Assembly (NCBI GenBank): GCA_964515915.1
Contig: CAZEXM010000064.1
Coordinates: forward strand, 1 to 15,092
Source: JAHOYW01 sp964515915
GTDB taxonomy: Bacteria > Verrucomicrobiota > Lentisphaeria > Victivallales > Victivallaceae
DNA length: 15,092 bases
Direction of reading: 5' to 3'
Below the pieces are notes generated by a model. It was not told the DNA's origin, ran no database searches, and was given only the letters and a program-made list of their open reading frames with translations. This document shows, piece by piece, positions 4,808 through 13,224 of the stretch. Within the stretch, counting starts at the first letter, position 1, and every line of letters begins with the position of its first letter. The translations under genes were made by a program, and so were the position numbers.

Positions 4808-6139
4808 TTACAGGTCTTCTTCGGTCAGTGGACGAACAAAATCTATTTTGGAACGGCTCTTCCTTATTTTAACCCCGGGTTCGGGACTGTAAATAATATT
4901 CTTTTTGTTTTCTTCATAAAGCAAAACAATTATTTGCGGCTCATCTTTTATTTTTAAAACCGCATTAGCTATCCATACATTTATCGGTTCCGGACGGCTT
5001 ATCCGCGCTTTGCGGACTGTTACCCAGAAACTTTTGGTCGGCGGCATCATGCGTTTGTGTGCCAGCATTATCCGGTATTTCCCGGCCGGAAGATTCCGGA
5101 TGTGAATTACTTTTGATAAATCCTTACTTTCACCCTGGACAGTCATGCCGTGCTTTTTGCCGTTGACATAAACGCTCACTCCCGGGGGATTGACGATCAA
5201 ATCAATTCCGCCGGTGTTGCGCAGCAGCACAAATTCAACCGTGTTAGTCCTGCCCGCGCGAATATACGCATCACGGCTTATGCCGTCAAAGCCATTTTTT
5301 TGTATTCTGATTTTGTATTGGCCCGCCTGCAGGCCAGCCACGGTTAACGGAGTTTTCCCGAAAGACTTTCCGTTTATGTAGATTTGCGCTCCCTCCGGTG
5401 AACTGAGGAATTTGAAAGAACCAGGCAGACGAACCATGGCAATTGTTTTAGTTGTTTTCCGATCCCGTATTACCTCCAGCGTGGTTTTCACATCGGCAAA
5501 ACCATCTAAAGTAATCTTCACATTATGCCGCCCTTCCTGTATGTCCCCGCTGTAGGGCGTAAAGCCGTTGGCTTTATCATCAATGTACACCCGGGCGCGC
5601 TCCGGTTGTGTTTTTAAAACGAGTTTCCCTACATTGGATTCCAGAGAAACCGTCACCTTTTGGGGGCGGGCGCTGGTAATTTCCCATTTTACGGAACGGC
5701 TTGAGCGGTTCAGGAGTTCAATCTGCGCGGAATATTCCCCCGGTTTCAAGCCGGTAAGCACCAATGGAGTAACTCCCAGATTTTTTCCCCGCATTACAAC
5801 TTTGCCGCCGGCAGGCCGGCTGACAATCAGGACCGCGCCTCTCACCGGGGGCAATGACAATGTCAAACTCGTTTTTCCGCCGGCGGCAATTTTAACATAG
5901 CGCCAGGCCGGTTGACGATTTTCCTTAGTCATTTTAATCAAATAGCTTCCCGGCCTGAGCCTTACATTGACCGGAGTCCGCTTCTTGATTTTTATCCTGG
6001 AATTCACCGTCACATCCGCTCCCGGAGGGACGGAATTCAGCTCTAAGTGCCCTTTTGTTGCTCTTGTTTTTTCGGGAGTACAGGAGGTCATGAGCAAAAT
6101 GCCCAGACTTACTACAATTATCAGGTATTTCTTTCTCAT
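4808..6139 (-). CDS. Lipoprotein with five PEGA repeats
   Basis: A 443-residue exported protein. Residues 1-20 form a lipoprotein signal (basic MRKK, hydrophobic core, then MTSC with C20 as the lipid anchor). Five PEGA-type beta-sandwich repeats follow, at about 30-87, 102-165, 171-235, 240-305 and 310-380. They show the pattern S/NxPxGAxVYVNG...TPL...L.PG.Y.I. The fifth carries an insertion between strands (about 330-342), and residues 381-443 form a separate tail. PEGA repeats are found on cell-surface proteins and bind or space other envelope parts; no enzyme activity is expected. The ATG overlaps the stop of the FHA-membrane gene by four bases (ATGA), so it is translated with the Tad operon and is probably an envelope component of that machine. 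No clear terminator follows the stop at 4808. Confidence 0.85.
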   Translation of the reverse strand: MRKKYLIIVVSLGILLMTSCTPEKTRATKGHLELNSVPPGADVTVNSRIKIKKRTPVNVRLRPGSYLIKMTKENRQPAWRYVKIAAGGKTSLTLSLPPVRGAVLIVSRPAGGKVVMRGKNLGVTPLVLTGLKPGEYSAQIELLNRSSRSVKWEITSARPQKVTVSLESNVGKLVLKTQPERARVYIDDKANGFTPYSGDIQEGRHNVKITLDGFADVKTTLEVIRDRKTTKTIAMVRLPGSFKFLSSPEGAQIYINGKSFGKTPLTVAGLQAGQYKIRIQKNGFDGISRDAYIRAGRTNTVEFVLLRNTGGIDLIVNPPGVSVYVNGKKHGMTVQGESKDLSKVIHIRNLPAGKYRIMLAHKRMMPPTKSFWVTVRKARISRPEPINVWIANAVLKIKDEPQIIVLLYEENKKNIIYSPEPGVKIRKSRSKIDFVRPLTEEDL

Positions 6140-7656
6140 TTTTTTCTCTCGTTAAGTCTTTCTGAAAGCCTGGTTATTCTTGCCTGGATTTTTTTGTAGG
6201 CTTTCGAGTCTACAGAGGTCAGTTGTATCATTTCGTTTAATGTAGCTATCGCGTCTTTGATTTTCGCCAGGCGCTCCAGGCGTTCCACTTCGTAGCGCAG
6301 TTCCTTCCAGCGTTTCTTTCTCATTGCTTCGACTTCCGCATGGCGTTTTCTGGCTATCTCCCAAATCCTGGGCTTGGGCGAGAATTGATCGAGATAATCA
6401 ATGGTCATTTTATACCTGCGTTCAGCCTCCAGTAAATTACCCGGCATGGCGGTACGGTTGGCGTAATATTCCTCCGCCTTGGTAAAACTCGCAATCGCCC
6501 GTTTTTTGAGTTCTTCGGGAGTCATGGCGAAAGTTAAAAGATCATACGCGTCAGCAAAATCCTCAATCGCGCTTTCGATCTCCTCAAAAGATGTGGGAGC
6601 TGAATTATTTTGAATGCTAATCGAATTAAATTTATTTTTGAGAGCGATGGTCATTTGTCTGGTTTCGTCGAGATTATCGACCATCGACCCGCGCGAGACC
6701 GGCAGCAAATCCATAAAGCCGGTGTCTTCGATGGCGGTTTTTAACGCGCGCAAACATTCCGGCCTGATGTTTTTAATGGTTTTATTGTAATGGCGGTCGG
6801 ATTTTAAGTCGTCGATAGTAAACCTGGCGGTATTGTTTTCAACCAGCAGGGAAAATCTAAAAACATTATTGTTAGTAATTTTATCCTTGACATAGTACAA
6901 CACAAGCGGGACTTCCTTTTCTCTGGCAACAGAAACGACAAGCACTTTTTTAGTATTTTTATTAGAATTCAAAAACCAGAAGACGAAAATCACCACTGTC
7001 ATTAAAAGGATCAGATAAAACAGGATATTGAAAACATGTTTTCCGACAACTGGCGCAGAAGTTTTTTTGTCAACTTTGGACGTTTCGCTTTGAGCGCCGA
7101 AAATATTGGCCGCGCTTTCCGCTAACTCCTTAGCAGTCATAAGCGGTTCAGCCTTTGCTGTTTCGCTTTTTACTGTTTCGATAACCGGGTCCGGGCTGCT
7201 GCTTTTCTTAACTGTTTTGGAAGCCTTTTGGGTTTTTACCTGTATCGGTTCAAATACTATTTTTTGTACAGGTGCCGGAGTCGCGGTTTTTTCGTCTTCC
7301 ATTGTTTTTATGACGGCTTGTATAATCGGAATGCCGGGAGGTTTTGCTTTGCTCTCAGCTTTAGTTTTTTTCTCTCCCATGCGGAAATTTTGATCACCGA
7401 GGGCGACAACATCGCCTTCCGTCAAAAGTTTTTCGTCTTTAATAAGCTTTGTATTAACTTTGCTCCCGTTAGTGCTGCCCAAATCTTTAAGCAGCCAGTC
7501 TCCGCCAGCTTGTCCAATTAATTCAGCGTGATAACGCGACACGCCGGCGGTCTCTATAATTATATCGTTATCAGTTTCCCGGCCGATACGGATTTTTTTG
7601 CCGGATAACTCAATCCGTTCACCACTTCGCAAACCGTTTAAAAAATATATTTTCAT
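6136..7656 (-). CDS. FHA-domain membrane protein with C-terminal helical region
   Basis: A 506-residue protein with an N-terminal FHA domain (about 1-95) holding the phosphothreonine-binding residues: IGR with R26, SRYH with S40 and H43, and STNG with N63. A low-complexity Lys/Pro/Ser-rich linker (about 96-205) leads to one transmembrane helix (about 208-231). The remainder (232-506) is extracytoplasmic if the FHA is cytoplasmic, and ends in charged, heptad-like helices from about 385 that look TPR- or coiled-coil-like. This would let it sense phosphorylated partners inside and contact the envelope part of the Tad machine outside. Starts and stops overlap by four bases with both neighbours (7653-7656 and 6136-6139), indicating coupled translation. 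The membrane topology and the Tad link are inferred. Confidence 0.85.
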   Translation of the reverse strand: MKIYFLNGLRSGERIELSGKKIRIGRETDNDIIIETAGVSRYHAELIGQAGGDWLLKDLGSTNGSKVNTKLIKDEKLLTEGDVVALGDQNFRMGEKKTKAESKAKPPGIPIIQAVIKTMEDEKTATPAPVQKIVFEPIQVKTQKASKTVKKSSSPDPVIETVKSETAKAEPLMTAKELAESAANIFGAQSETSKVDKKTSAPVVGKHVFNILFYLILLMTVVIFVFWFLNSNKNTKKVLVVSVAREKEVPLVLYYVKDKITNNNVFRFSLLVENNTARFTIDDLKSDRHYNKTIKNIRPECLRALKTAIEDTGFMDLLPVSRGSMVDNLDETRQMTIALKNKFNSISIQNNSAPTSFEEIESAIEDFADAYDLLTFAMTPEELKKRAIASFTKAEEYYANRTAMPGNLLEAERRYKMTIDYLDQFSPKPRIWEIARKRHAEVEAMRKKRWKELRYEVERLERLAKIKDAIATLNEMIQLTSVDSKAYKKIQARITRLSERLNERKK

Positions 7657-8087
7657 TTTCCACTCTCTTTGAAAGGAACTATCGACTCCATTTCCCGAAC
7701 TATTCGTTCATTAGTTTCCAGTTTATTCAATTCCGGCACACTTTCTTCGGAAACATTAATTACATGCCCGAGTTCAGTGCCGCTGTGTTCAATAACACCT
7801 GCCGGAAGTTCAATTGTACTTACCGCTTTCGAACAGCGCACCCACAAGAGCCAGCGCGCGAGATTCTCCCGCAAGCCGACCACTTTGTTTTCAGCATCGA
7901 GAAAAATCACGTCTATCCTCTCGCCCATAAACAAAGTATGAATGTTATTACAATGCGCAAAAACCATTGCGTCAAAACCCGATTCACGAAACCTCCTGCC
8001 AATCATTCCCTGTAAACGATCAACAAAACTCAGCGCGAAAAACGGCTGCCGTGCAATATAGGTTTTATTTGTTAAATTTGCAATCAT
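7653..8087 (-). CDS. DUF192 family protein
   Basis: A 144-residue protein matching the DUF192 pattern: RLQGMIGRR near the start, then NNIHTLFMGERIDVIFLD (47-64), VVGLRENL, and ELPAGVIEHSGTELGHVI near 93-110. This family is a small beta fold of unknown biochemical role, found both exported and cytoplasmic. No signal peptide is seen here, so a cytoplasmic location is likely. DUF192 genes are repeatedly found beside tadB/tadC, and this one sits 10 bp after TadC and overlaps the FHA-membrane gene by ATGA. Only a weak AGAGA precedes the start. Confidence 0.85.
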   Translation of the reverse strand: MIANLTNKTYIARQPFFALSFVDRLQGMIGRRFRESGFDAMVFAHCNNIHTLFMGERIDVIFLDAENKVVGLRENLARWLLWVRCSKAVSTIELPAGVIEHSGTELGHVINVSEESVPELNKLETNERIVREMESIVPFKESGK

Positions 8088-8097
8088 ACACAGTTCT

Positions 8098-8982
8098 CTA
8101 AAAAATCAAAGTTTTAAACGCCTGCAGCACAATCGGCACCACCAGAATAATAATTACCGCGGGGAAAATAAACAGGGCAAGCGGCAGTACTATTTTTACG
8201 GGCGCCTCGCCTGCCTTTTTCTCCGCGCGCGCAAAGCGTTTACTGCGCAGCACATCGCCTTGAATAGTCAGCAAATCGCCAATGCTCACGCCTAATTCCT
8301 CCGCCTGGATGATGGCATTAAGAACCGTTGACAAATCCGCCAGTCCAACCCGCGTGGATAATTCCCGCAAAGCCTGCGAACGCTTTTTGCCCAGCTTGAT
8401 TTCGTGAAAGGTGCGGCTCAGCTCTTCGTTCAAAGCATCCATTTTCCGGCGTTGAATAATATCCCGCAGCGATGCCAGGAAATCTTTACCCGCCTGAACC
8501 GATAAGGTCAGCAGGTCGAGCACATTAGGCAGAGCGCTGAGGATTTCCGTATGCCTGCTTTGAATGACCTTGCGCAGCCACACCGGCGGATAAATTATCA
8601 GCACAACCAGCAGAATCATCCCGATCATCGTGCGTTGCTGGATCACTCCGGCAACTAAGGCGATCGCGCCGTATACGGCAAGGACAAGCCGCATGCAGAT
8701 AAAATCAATCGCGCTGACCGTATCAGAATATCCCCCCATCAATAACTTTCTTTCAGTCTGCTCACACCAGCCTTTGAAACTCGGGTGGCGAACAATGAAA
8801 CGGAAATTCCCGGCAAAGGGCAGCGCCAATATAAAGGCTATCGGCAAACGCTTACGCGCTTCGTAACTCATTTTTCTCTCTACCGTAATCTGCTGAAACA
8901 TTCTCAAAATAAGCAACAGAAAAAAACACGCGGATATACCCGCGCAGACCGCAGGAGTTATTGACCACATAAATATTTGCAT
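8098..8982 (-). CDS. tadC: TadC-like inner-membrane platform protein
   Basis: A 294-residue type II secretion F-domain protein. Hydrophobic segments lie near 8-28, 105-123, 126-150 and 265-292. The cytoplasmic F domain between them has the LDLLTLSVQAGKDFLASL stretch and the AEELGVSIGDLL helix (about 240-251) typical of TadB/TadC. With TadB it forms the platform on which the CpaF ATPase acts to build or retract the pilus. AAGGA lies about nine bases before the ATG. It follows TadB by 12 bp. TadB versus TadC is assigned by gene order (ATPase, TadB, TadC), which is the usual order. Confidence 0.9.
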   Translation of the reverse strand: MQIFMWSITPAVCAGISACFFLLLILRMFQQITVERKMSYEARKRLPIAFILALPFAGNFRFIVRHPSFKGWCEQTERKLLMGGYSDTVSAIDFICMRLVLAVYGAIALVAGVIQQRTMIGMILLVVLIIYPPVWLRKVIQSRHTEILSALPNVLDLLTLSVQAGKDFLASLRDIIQRRKMDALNEELSRTFHEIKLGKKRSQALRELSTRVGLADLSTVLNAIIQAEELGVSIGDLLTIQGDVLRSKRFARAEKKAGEAPVKIVLPLALFIFPAVIIILVVPIVLQAFKTLIF

Positions 8983-8994
8983 GTTTTGCTTTCC

Positions 8995-9885
8995 TTATAC
9001 TTTGATTGAGGTTATTTTCCTGATCATCAGGAAACCCGCGATAACCAGTATCGTCGCGACCACACAACTCACGATACCAATCACGGATTCGAAAAACGCC
9101 GCCATCGCATCCGGCACAATATAAGACATCATAAACATTAAAGCAAAAGGCATAATCCCGATTACGATCGCCTGCATCCGCCCCTGCGCCGTTAAAGCAC
9201 TTATTTTGCGGTGTATGCGGAGCCGCTCGCGAATAACTGACGCCAGACGTTCCAGTACCGAAGTCAGTTCTCCACCAGTTTGACGCGCCGTGATGATTGC
9301 CACAGCTACCAGTTCAAAATCCTCGCTTTCGATACGTTTACACATATTATCCAGAGCCGTATCCAGCGGCACTCCCAGGCGCAGTTCCTGAACCAGCAGG
9401 CGGAATTCAATGGATATCGGCGGCCGGTTTTCATTCGCGATAGCTTCCAGCGCCTGGTTGATGCTGAATCCAGCCTTCAGCGAACTGCTCATGGCTCCCA
9501 GCGCATCTTCAAGCTGCTCATTAAATTTACTCAAACGCCGTATCCGCAAATAACGCAAAATCAAACGCGGTGCGAGAAAACTTGCGACCGCGACGATTCC
9601 CCCCAGCCCGATAGCTTTCATCCAGGAAAAACCGTCACTCGCCACACCGAAAATAACTACCGTCATAAAAAAACAAAAAGCACTGACGGCCAAACTCAAA
9701 TCAAATACTCTACCAGCGGGCATTTGCAAAAGAACATCATCCAGTTCCACCGTGGCTTCTTTTAAGTAACGTTCTTTGTAACGCGTCGAAATATAAATAA
9801 AAGTATCAATTATCACCAAAGTCGCCAGAGTTACCGCCATTAAGGCACAGATACTCGGCAGCCAGGTACTGCTTATAAGATTCAA
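8995..9885 (-). CDS. tadB: TadB-like inner-membrane platform protein
   Basis: A 296-residue type II secretion F-domain protein. Membrane segments are near 9-32, 60-82 and 88-110, with two more at the C-terminus (about 238-288). The F domain shows SSLKAGFSINQALEAIA and the TARQTGGELTSVLERLA helix typical of TadB. The start codon is TTG at 9885. The choice is supported by a strong GGGAGGTG ribosome binding site just upstream and a TTGA overlap with the stop of the ATPase gene (9882-9885). Coupled translation with the ATPase is therefore likely. Confidence 0.92.
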   Translation of the reverse strand: MNLISSTWLPSICALMAVTLATLVIIDTFIYISTRYKERYLKEATVELDDVLLQMPAGRVFDLSLAVSAFCFFMTVVIFGVASDGFSWMKAIGLGGIVAVASFLAPRLILRYLRIRRLSKFNEQLEDALGAMSSSLKAGFSINQALEAIANENRPPISIEFRLLVQELRLGVPLDTALDNMCKRIESEDFELVAVAIITARQTGGELTSVLERLASVIRERLRIHRKISALTAQGRMQAIVIGIMPFALMFMMSYIVPDAMAAFFESVIGIVSCVVATILVIAGFLMIRKITSIKV

Positions 9886-11642
9886 AATCCACCTCCCGGC
9901 GCATCGCTGTTGAACATTGAAATGTCCAAATCTATCTTAGCGCGCTTGATATCTTCCATAAAAGTAGGTATATTATTAGTGGAAACAAACTTACCAATGA
10001 TCTTGTCATTATCGTCCCAGCCTTCATTCTGGAAAACAAAAATATCCTGGAGCGTAATAATATCTCCTTCCATCTTGGTGATTTCACTGATATTGGTAAT
10101 CTTGCGGGAGCCGTCGCGTTCGCGGTTTACCTGAACAATAATGTCGATTGCTGAAGCGACTTGTTCGCGAATCGCCCGCAAGGGCAAATCAAAACCAGCC
10201 ATCAAAACCAGAGTTTCCAGACGAGCTAAAGCATCACGCGGCGTATTCGCGTGGATTGTGGTCAGAGAACCATCATGCCCGGTATTCATTGCCTGCAGCA
10301 TATCCAAAGCCTCTCCGCCGCGGCACTCACCAACGACTATCCGGTCAGGGCGCATGCGCAGTGAGTTACGCACTAAATCACGAATAGTTATTTCGCCCTT
10401 GCCCTCAATGTTCGGCGGACGGGATTCCAGGCGAACAATATTTTCCTGATGCAGCTGCAGTTCGGCCGCGTCCTCAATAGTGACAATGCGTTCACGATTC
10501 GGCAGATAACTGCTCAGAACATTAAGTAAGGTTGTTTTACCGGAACCGGTTCCACCGGAAATAATAATATTTTTCCGGACCATCACGCAGGCCTTCAGAA
10601 ACGCGGCCATATCCGGGGTGATGGTGCCGAAGCCAATTATATCATCAATAGTAAATGGAATTTTAGAAAATTTACGGATCGTAATTGACGGCCCGTTCAA
10701 TGACAAGGGAGGAATAACCGCATTGACACGGGAGCCATCCGGTAAACGCGCGTCCACCATTGGCGAGCTTTCGTCAACCCGGCGTCCAAGCGGAGCGACA
10801 ATTCGTTCAATAGCCGCCAAAACCTGATTGTCATCCGCGAAAGCCGTATCCGTCCGGTACAGGGTTCCTTTGCATTCCACGTAAACCTCATCGGCGCTGT
10901 TAACCATGATTTCAGTGATGTCGTCCAGGACGGTTAAATATTCCAGCGGACCTAAACCAATGGCTTCCTGGACGAGTTCACGTTCAATAGTTTCAATTTT
11001 CACGCCGTCCGGCAGCGGAATAGATAATTCCGAAAGGATTTCTTTTATTGTTTCTTTAGCGCGTTCGCCCAGTTCTTCCTCCGAAGCGCCGGAAAGCGCA
11101 AGTTTTTTAAGGTTAAGGCGTTTGAGTAATTCAGAATGGGCGCGTTTTTTAATTTCCTGCACCAATGACCGGGCGCTTTGCGGTATGCCGGATATTTTTA
11201 ATAAGGGAATTTTCTCTCTATCGACTTTACCTGATTTAACCGCTTTCAATTGTTTGGAGAGAGAACGGAGCTTTGCCTCGTCTTCCTTGGATTTGGTTTT
11301 CACCGGGGCGGCAACTTCATCCATTGCTCCATCCATTGCTATAGACTCAGGGCCCTTTGCCTCTATTTCGACGTCGCCGATAGTAATTACGGAATTAATA
11401 TCTACAGTGAGTTCTTTCCGGGGCGCTATGATCTGCCCGTCAAGGTAAGTACCGTTGCTGCTGCCCAGGTCAATAAGCGATAATGTATTATCCCTGACAT
11501 TAAACTGGACATGATGAGCGGAGACTTCGGGACTTTCAAATTGTATATGGCAGTCAGCGCTGGAACCGGCAACATAGACGCCGGGTGCCAATTTTCCCAA
11601 AGCATCGCCCTGGCCAGCCTGTCTTATAATAATCTCAAACAT
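9882..11642 (-). CDS. cpaF: FHA-fused CpaF/TadA secretion ATPase
   Basis: A hexameric ATPase that powers Tad pilus assembly at the inner membrane. Numbering from the ATG at 11642, an FHA domain (about 1-95) with SSNGTYLDG precedes a charged linker and the CpaF core. In the core are the Walker A GGTGSGKTT (363-371), the Walker B region RPDRIVVGECRGGEALDML (431-449), and the histidine box TGHDGSLTTIHANTPRDALA (454-473). Core CpaF proteins usually lack an FHA; the fusion adds about 110 residues. The FHA has the usual Ser and Asn-Gly but reads AGSS where GR is expected, so the arginine that grips phosphopeptides is missing. An in-frame GTG at 11657 is possible, but GAGG lies 5 bases before the ATG at 11642, which I prefer. 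It overlaps TadB by four bases. Confidence 0.95.
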   Translation of the reverse strand: MFEIIIRQAGQGDALGKLAPGVYVAGSSADCHIQFESPEVSAHHVQFNVRDNTLSLIDLGSSNGTYLDGQIIAPRKELTVDINSVITIGDVEIEAKGPESIAMDGAMDEVAAPVKTKSKEDEAKLRSLSKQLKAVKSGKVDREKIPLLKISGIPQSARSLVQEIKKRAHSELLKRLNLKKLALSGASEEELGERAKETIKEILSELSIPLPDGVKIETIERELVQEAIGLGPLEYLTVLDDITEIMVNSADEVYVECKGTLYRTDTAFADDNQVLAAIERIVAPLGRRVDESSPMVDARLPDGSRVNAVIPPLSLNGPSITIRKFSKIPFTIDDIIGFGTITPDMAAFLKACVMVRKNIIISGGTGSGKTTLLNVLSSYLPNRERIVTIEDAAELQLHQENIVRLESRPPNIEGKGEITIRDLVRNSLRMRPDRIVVGECRGGEALDMLQAMNTGHDGSLTTIHANTPRDALARLETLVLMAGFDLPLRAIREQVASAIDIIVQVNRERDGSRKITNISEITKMEGDIITLQDIFVFQNEGWDDNDKIIGKFVSTNNIPTFMEDIKRAKIDLDISMFNSDAPGGGF

Positions 11643-11704
11643 ATCCACCTCGAGCACAAGTGCTTTTTATCTTTTACTTTTTCGCTTATGCATATTGAAA
11701 CTTA

Positions 11705-12490
11705 TCAGTAATTTTTACTGCTGTTCCTGCGCGTCTTATCTTCCAGATATTTCTTCAGAGACCGGAAATAAACCGATTTCAAATCAGATACGATTGCCGA
11801 GTCTTCATTATTTCTCAAGCTCAGGGAAAGACGGCCTTTCTGGGAAGCGAATTCAACTATTTCAACGTCGCCGGGAGAAAGTTCCAAGGTTACGCTGCTG
11901 TAACTCCGGCGGCTTGCCGTTCGATTTTCAGGGTGCCGCCCCCATTGGCTGCCGGTCGCGATAATGCGGACATTTTGTAAAATAGTCAGAGTAATAGTAT
12001 CCCAGTCTTTTTCGCCGCGCATCTCAGGAAAACGAAAAGTCCCGATAACATCCACCCGGTCATTAGGACGAACCAGATAACTCAGTGAGGATATAGAATC
12101 AACGGCAATGGCTTTAGCGCGCATCCCGGGTGCTATATTAGCGTTGAGCCCGAATGTCCGGCGTGAAGCGCTTTTCAAATCGTCATACTGCAAAACGCTG
12201 CCTTTGGCGAGATAACTGTCAAGTTTCCTGCCAATAATCTGCCGGCGGTTTCTCCATGGAATCGCACGGGAAAAAACAGCACTGCTTTTAATACGGGTTT
12301 CAATATATTGTATAATATCTTCTTCAGCAATCTTTTCCCCGGCGTTTTTATTAGTAGTCAAACGAATAAGCTTATTAGTAACAGCCTGTCCGCGAATCTT
12401 GATTTTTTCCTGTTGAAGCTGTTGATAGGTAAGCACAAAAGCAATGATTCCGAAAAAGACCGCCACTAATAAAAGAAGTTTCTGTTTCAT
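11705..12490 (-). CDS. cpaB: CpaB/RcpC-like Tad pilus assembly protein (SAF domain)
   Basis: A 261-residue protein from the ATG at 12490. It has a membrane anchor (about 4-20, MKQKLLLLVAVFFGIIAF) and then a SAF-type domain (about 37-105) with the approach AGEKIAEEDI and the IIGRKLDSYLAKGSVL strand. The C-terminal RcpC-like part carries YLVRPNDRVDVIG. CpaB sits in the periplasm, anchored to the inner membrane, and is thought to stabilise the secretin. AGGAG lies nine bases before this ATG. The frame also reaches an ATG eight codons upstream, but that start has no ribosome site. This is the first gene of the operon; 62 bp separate it from the ATPase. Confidence 0.92.
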   Translation of the reverse strand: MKQKLLLLVAVFFGIIAFVLTYQQLQQEKIKIRGQAVTNKLIRLTTNKNAGEKIAEEDIIQYIETRIKSSAVFSRAIPWRNRRQIIGRKLDSYLAKGSVLQYDDLKSASRRTFGLNANIAPGMRAKAIAVDSISSLSYLVRPNDRVDVIGTFRFPEMRGEKDWDTITLTILQNVRIIATGSQWGRHPENRTASRRSYSSVTLELSPGDVEIVEFASQKGRLSLSLRNNEDSAIVSDLKSVYFRSLKKYLEDKTRRNSSKNY

Positions 12491-12514
12491 ATAGTTATTC
12501 TCCTTATTGAACAT

Positions 12515-12545
12515 ATTATATAAGGCTACGATACTAAAATAGCCT
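12515..12545 (-). promoter_or_regulatory. Possible Tad operon promoter with inverted repeat
   Basis: On the minus strand a perfect TATAAT (12520-12515) lies 25 bp before the CpaB start. Just upstream are the inverted arms AGGCTA and TAGCCT (12523-12528 and 12540-12545). The nearest -35-like TTGAGG (12548-12543) is 22 bp away, too far for a standard promoter, so an activator may be needed. This is inferred. Confidence 0.35.
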
Positions 12546-12581
12546 CAATATGCGAAATGTCCAACTACTTTATGCAGCTTT

Positions 12582-12904
12582 TTGCAAAAGCCGTACCGTC
12601 TCGGTGAGACTATCGCATATATTCAGACTCATTATCAGGATCACTACACTTTAAATAAACTGGTTAAAATGACAGGTATGTCAAAGCCGCATTTGATTCG
12701 TAAGTTTAAGACAATAACGGGACTTCCGCCAATAGACTACATCAATAAAACCCGGCATGTAAGTTATTAATACATAACAAGTATACCATTGTTGACTCCG
12801 CGTTGACATGTGGATTTTCCAGTAGTAACTATTTTGCCCGTATCTTTAAAAAATTTCAGGGCGTGGCTCCTCGTCAATATATCACTAATTATCTGCGCCA
12901 ATAA
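12582..12904 (+). pseudogene. AraC-family regulator remnant (HTH domain, frameshifted)
   Basis: Bases 12582-12770 encode TLNKLVKMTGMSKPHLIRKF followed by KTITGLPPIDYINKTR, the first helix-turn-helix of an AraC-type domain. After that frame stops, another frame (to the stop at 12902-12904) reads YTIVDSALTCGFSSSNYFAR then IFKKFQGVAPRQY, the second helix-turn-helix and the family signature. Joining them needs a frame change near 12765, where the expected helix between the two HTHs also looks a few residues short. No N-terminal sensor domain precedes it, and only a TTG starts the frame. This is a dead fragment, lying between the Tad operon and the tRNA. Confidence 0.85.
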
Positions 12905-12972
12905 CGTTAAATATGCTGAGTGAGGGATTACTGCGGGAAAAACATTTATTTTATATTTTTTTATTTTTGAAC

Positions 12973-13000
12973 TTGATGCTTCGTGAGATTGCGCTATACT
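12973..13000 (+). promoter_or_regulatory. Predicted tRNA-Ser promoter
   Basis: TTGATG (12973-12978), a 16 bp spacer and TATACT (12995-13000), with the tRNA starting 20 bases later. A perfect 10 bp inverted repeat overlaps it: GATGCTTCGT (12975-12984) and ACGAAGCATC (13010-13019). Confidence 0.55.
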
Positions 13001-13019
13001 ATAGCTCCAACGAAGCATC
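12975..13019. repeat. 10 bp inverted repeat around the tRNA-Ser promoter
   Basis: GATGCTTCGT (12975-12984) and ACGAAGCATC (13010-13019) are perfect inverted arms 25 bp apart. The left arm overlaps the -35 box and the right arm ends one base before the tRNA. It could be a regulator site or a processing hairpin in the tRNA leader. Confidence 0.6.
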
Positions 13020-13020
13020 C

Positions 13021-13113
<93 letters not shown>

Positions 13114-13135
13114 TCAGCCTCAAAAATGCCAAAAA

Positions 13136-13151
13136 GGTACCATTTAGTACC
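13136..13151. repeat. GGTAC/GTACC inverted pair near the integrase
   Basis: GGTAC (13136-13140) and GTACC (13147-13151) are inverted around six bases, between the tRNA end and the integrase. The related TACCATTT and TACCGTTT (13138-13145, 13148-13155) also read as a direct repeat. They are candidates for recombinase-binding sites. Confidence 0.35.
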
Positions 13152-13224
13152 GTTTGCGACTTTTAAATGCTTCAAAATCATCTATATTAGCTATATCAGA
13201 TATTTTTAACTATGAGGTATTATT

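Noticed and set aside
9280..9765. 161-codon plus-strand frame across tadB
   Set aside because: It is antisense to a well-supported TadB with strong motifs and an upstream ribosome site.
10906..11448. 180-codon plus-strand frame across the ATPase gene
   Set aside because: Serine-rich shadow of the opposite strand with no recognisable domain.
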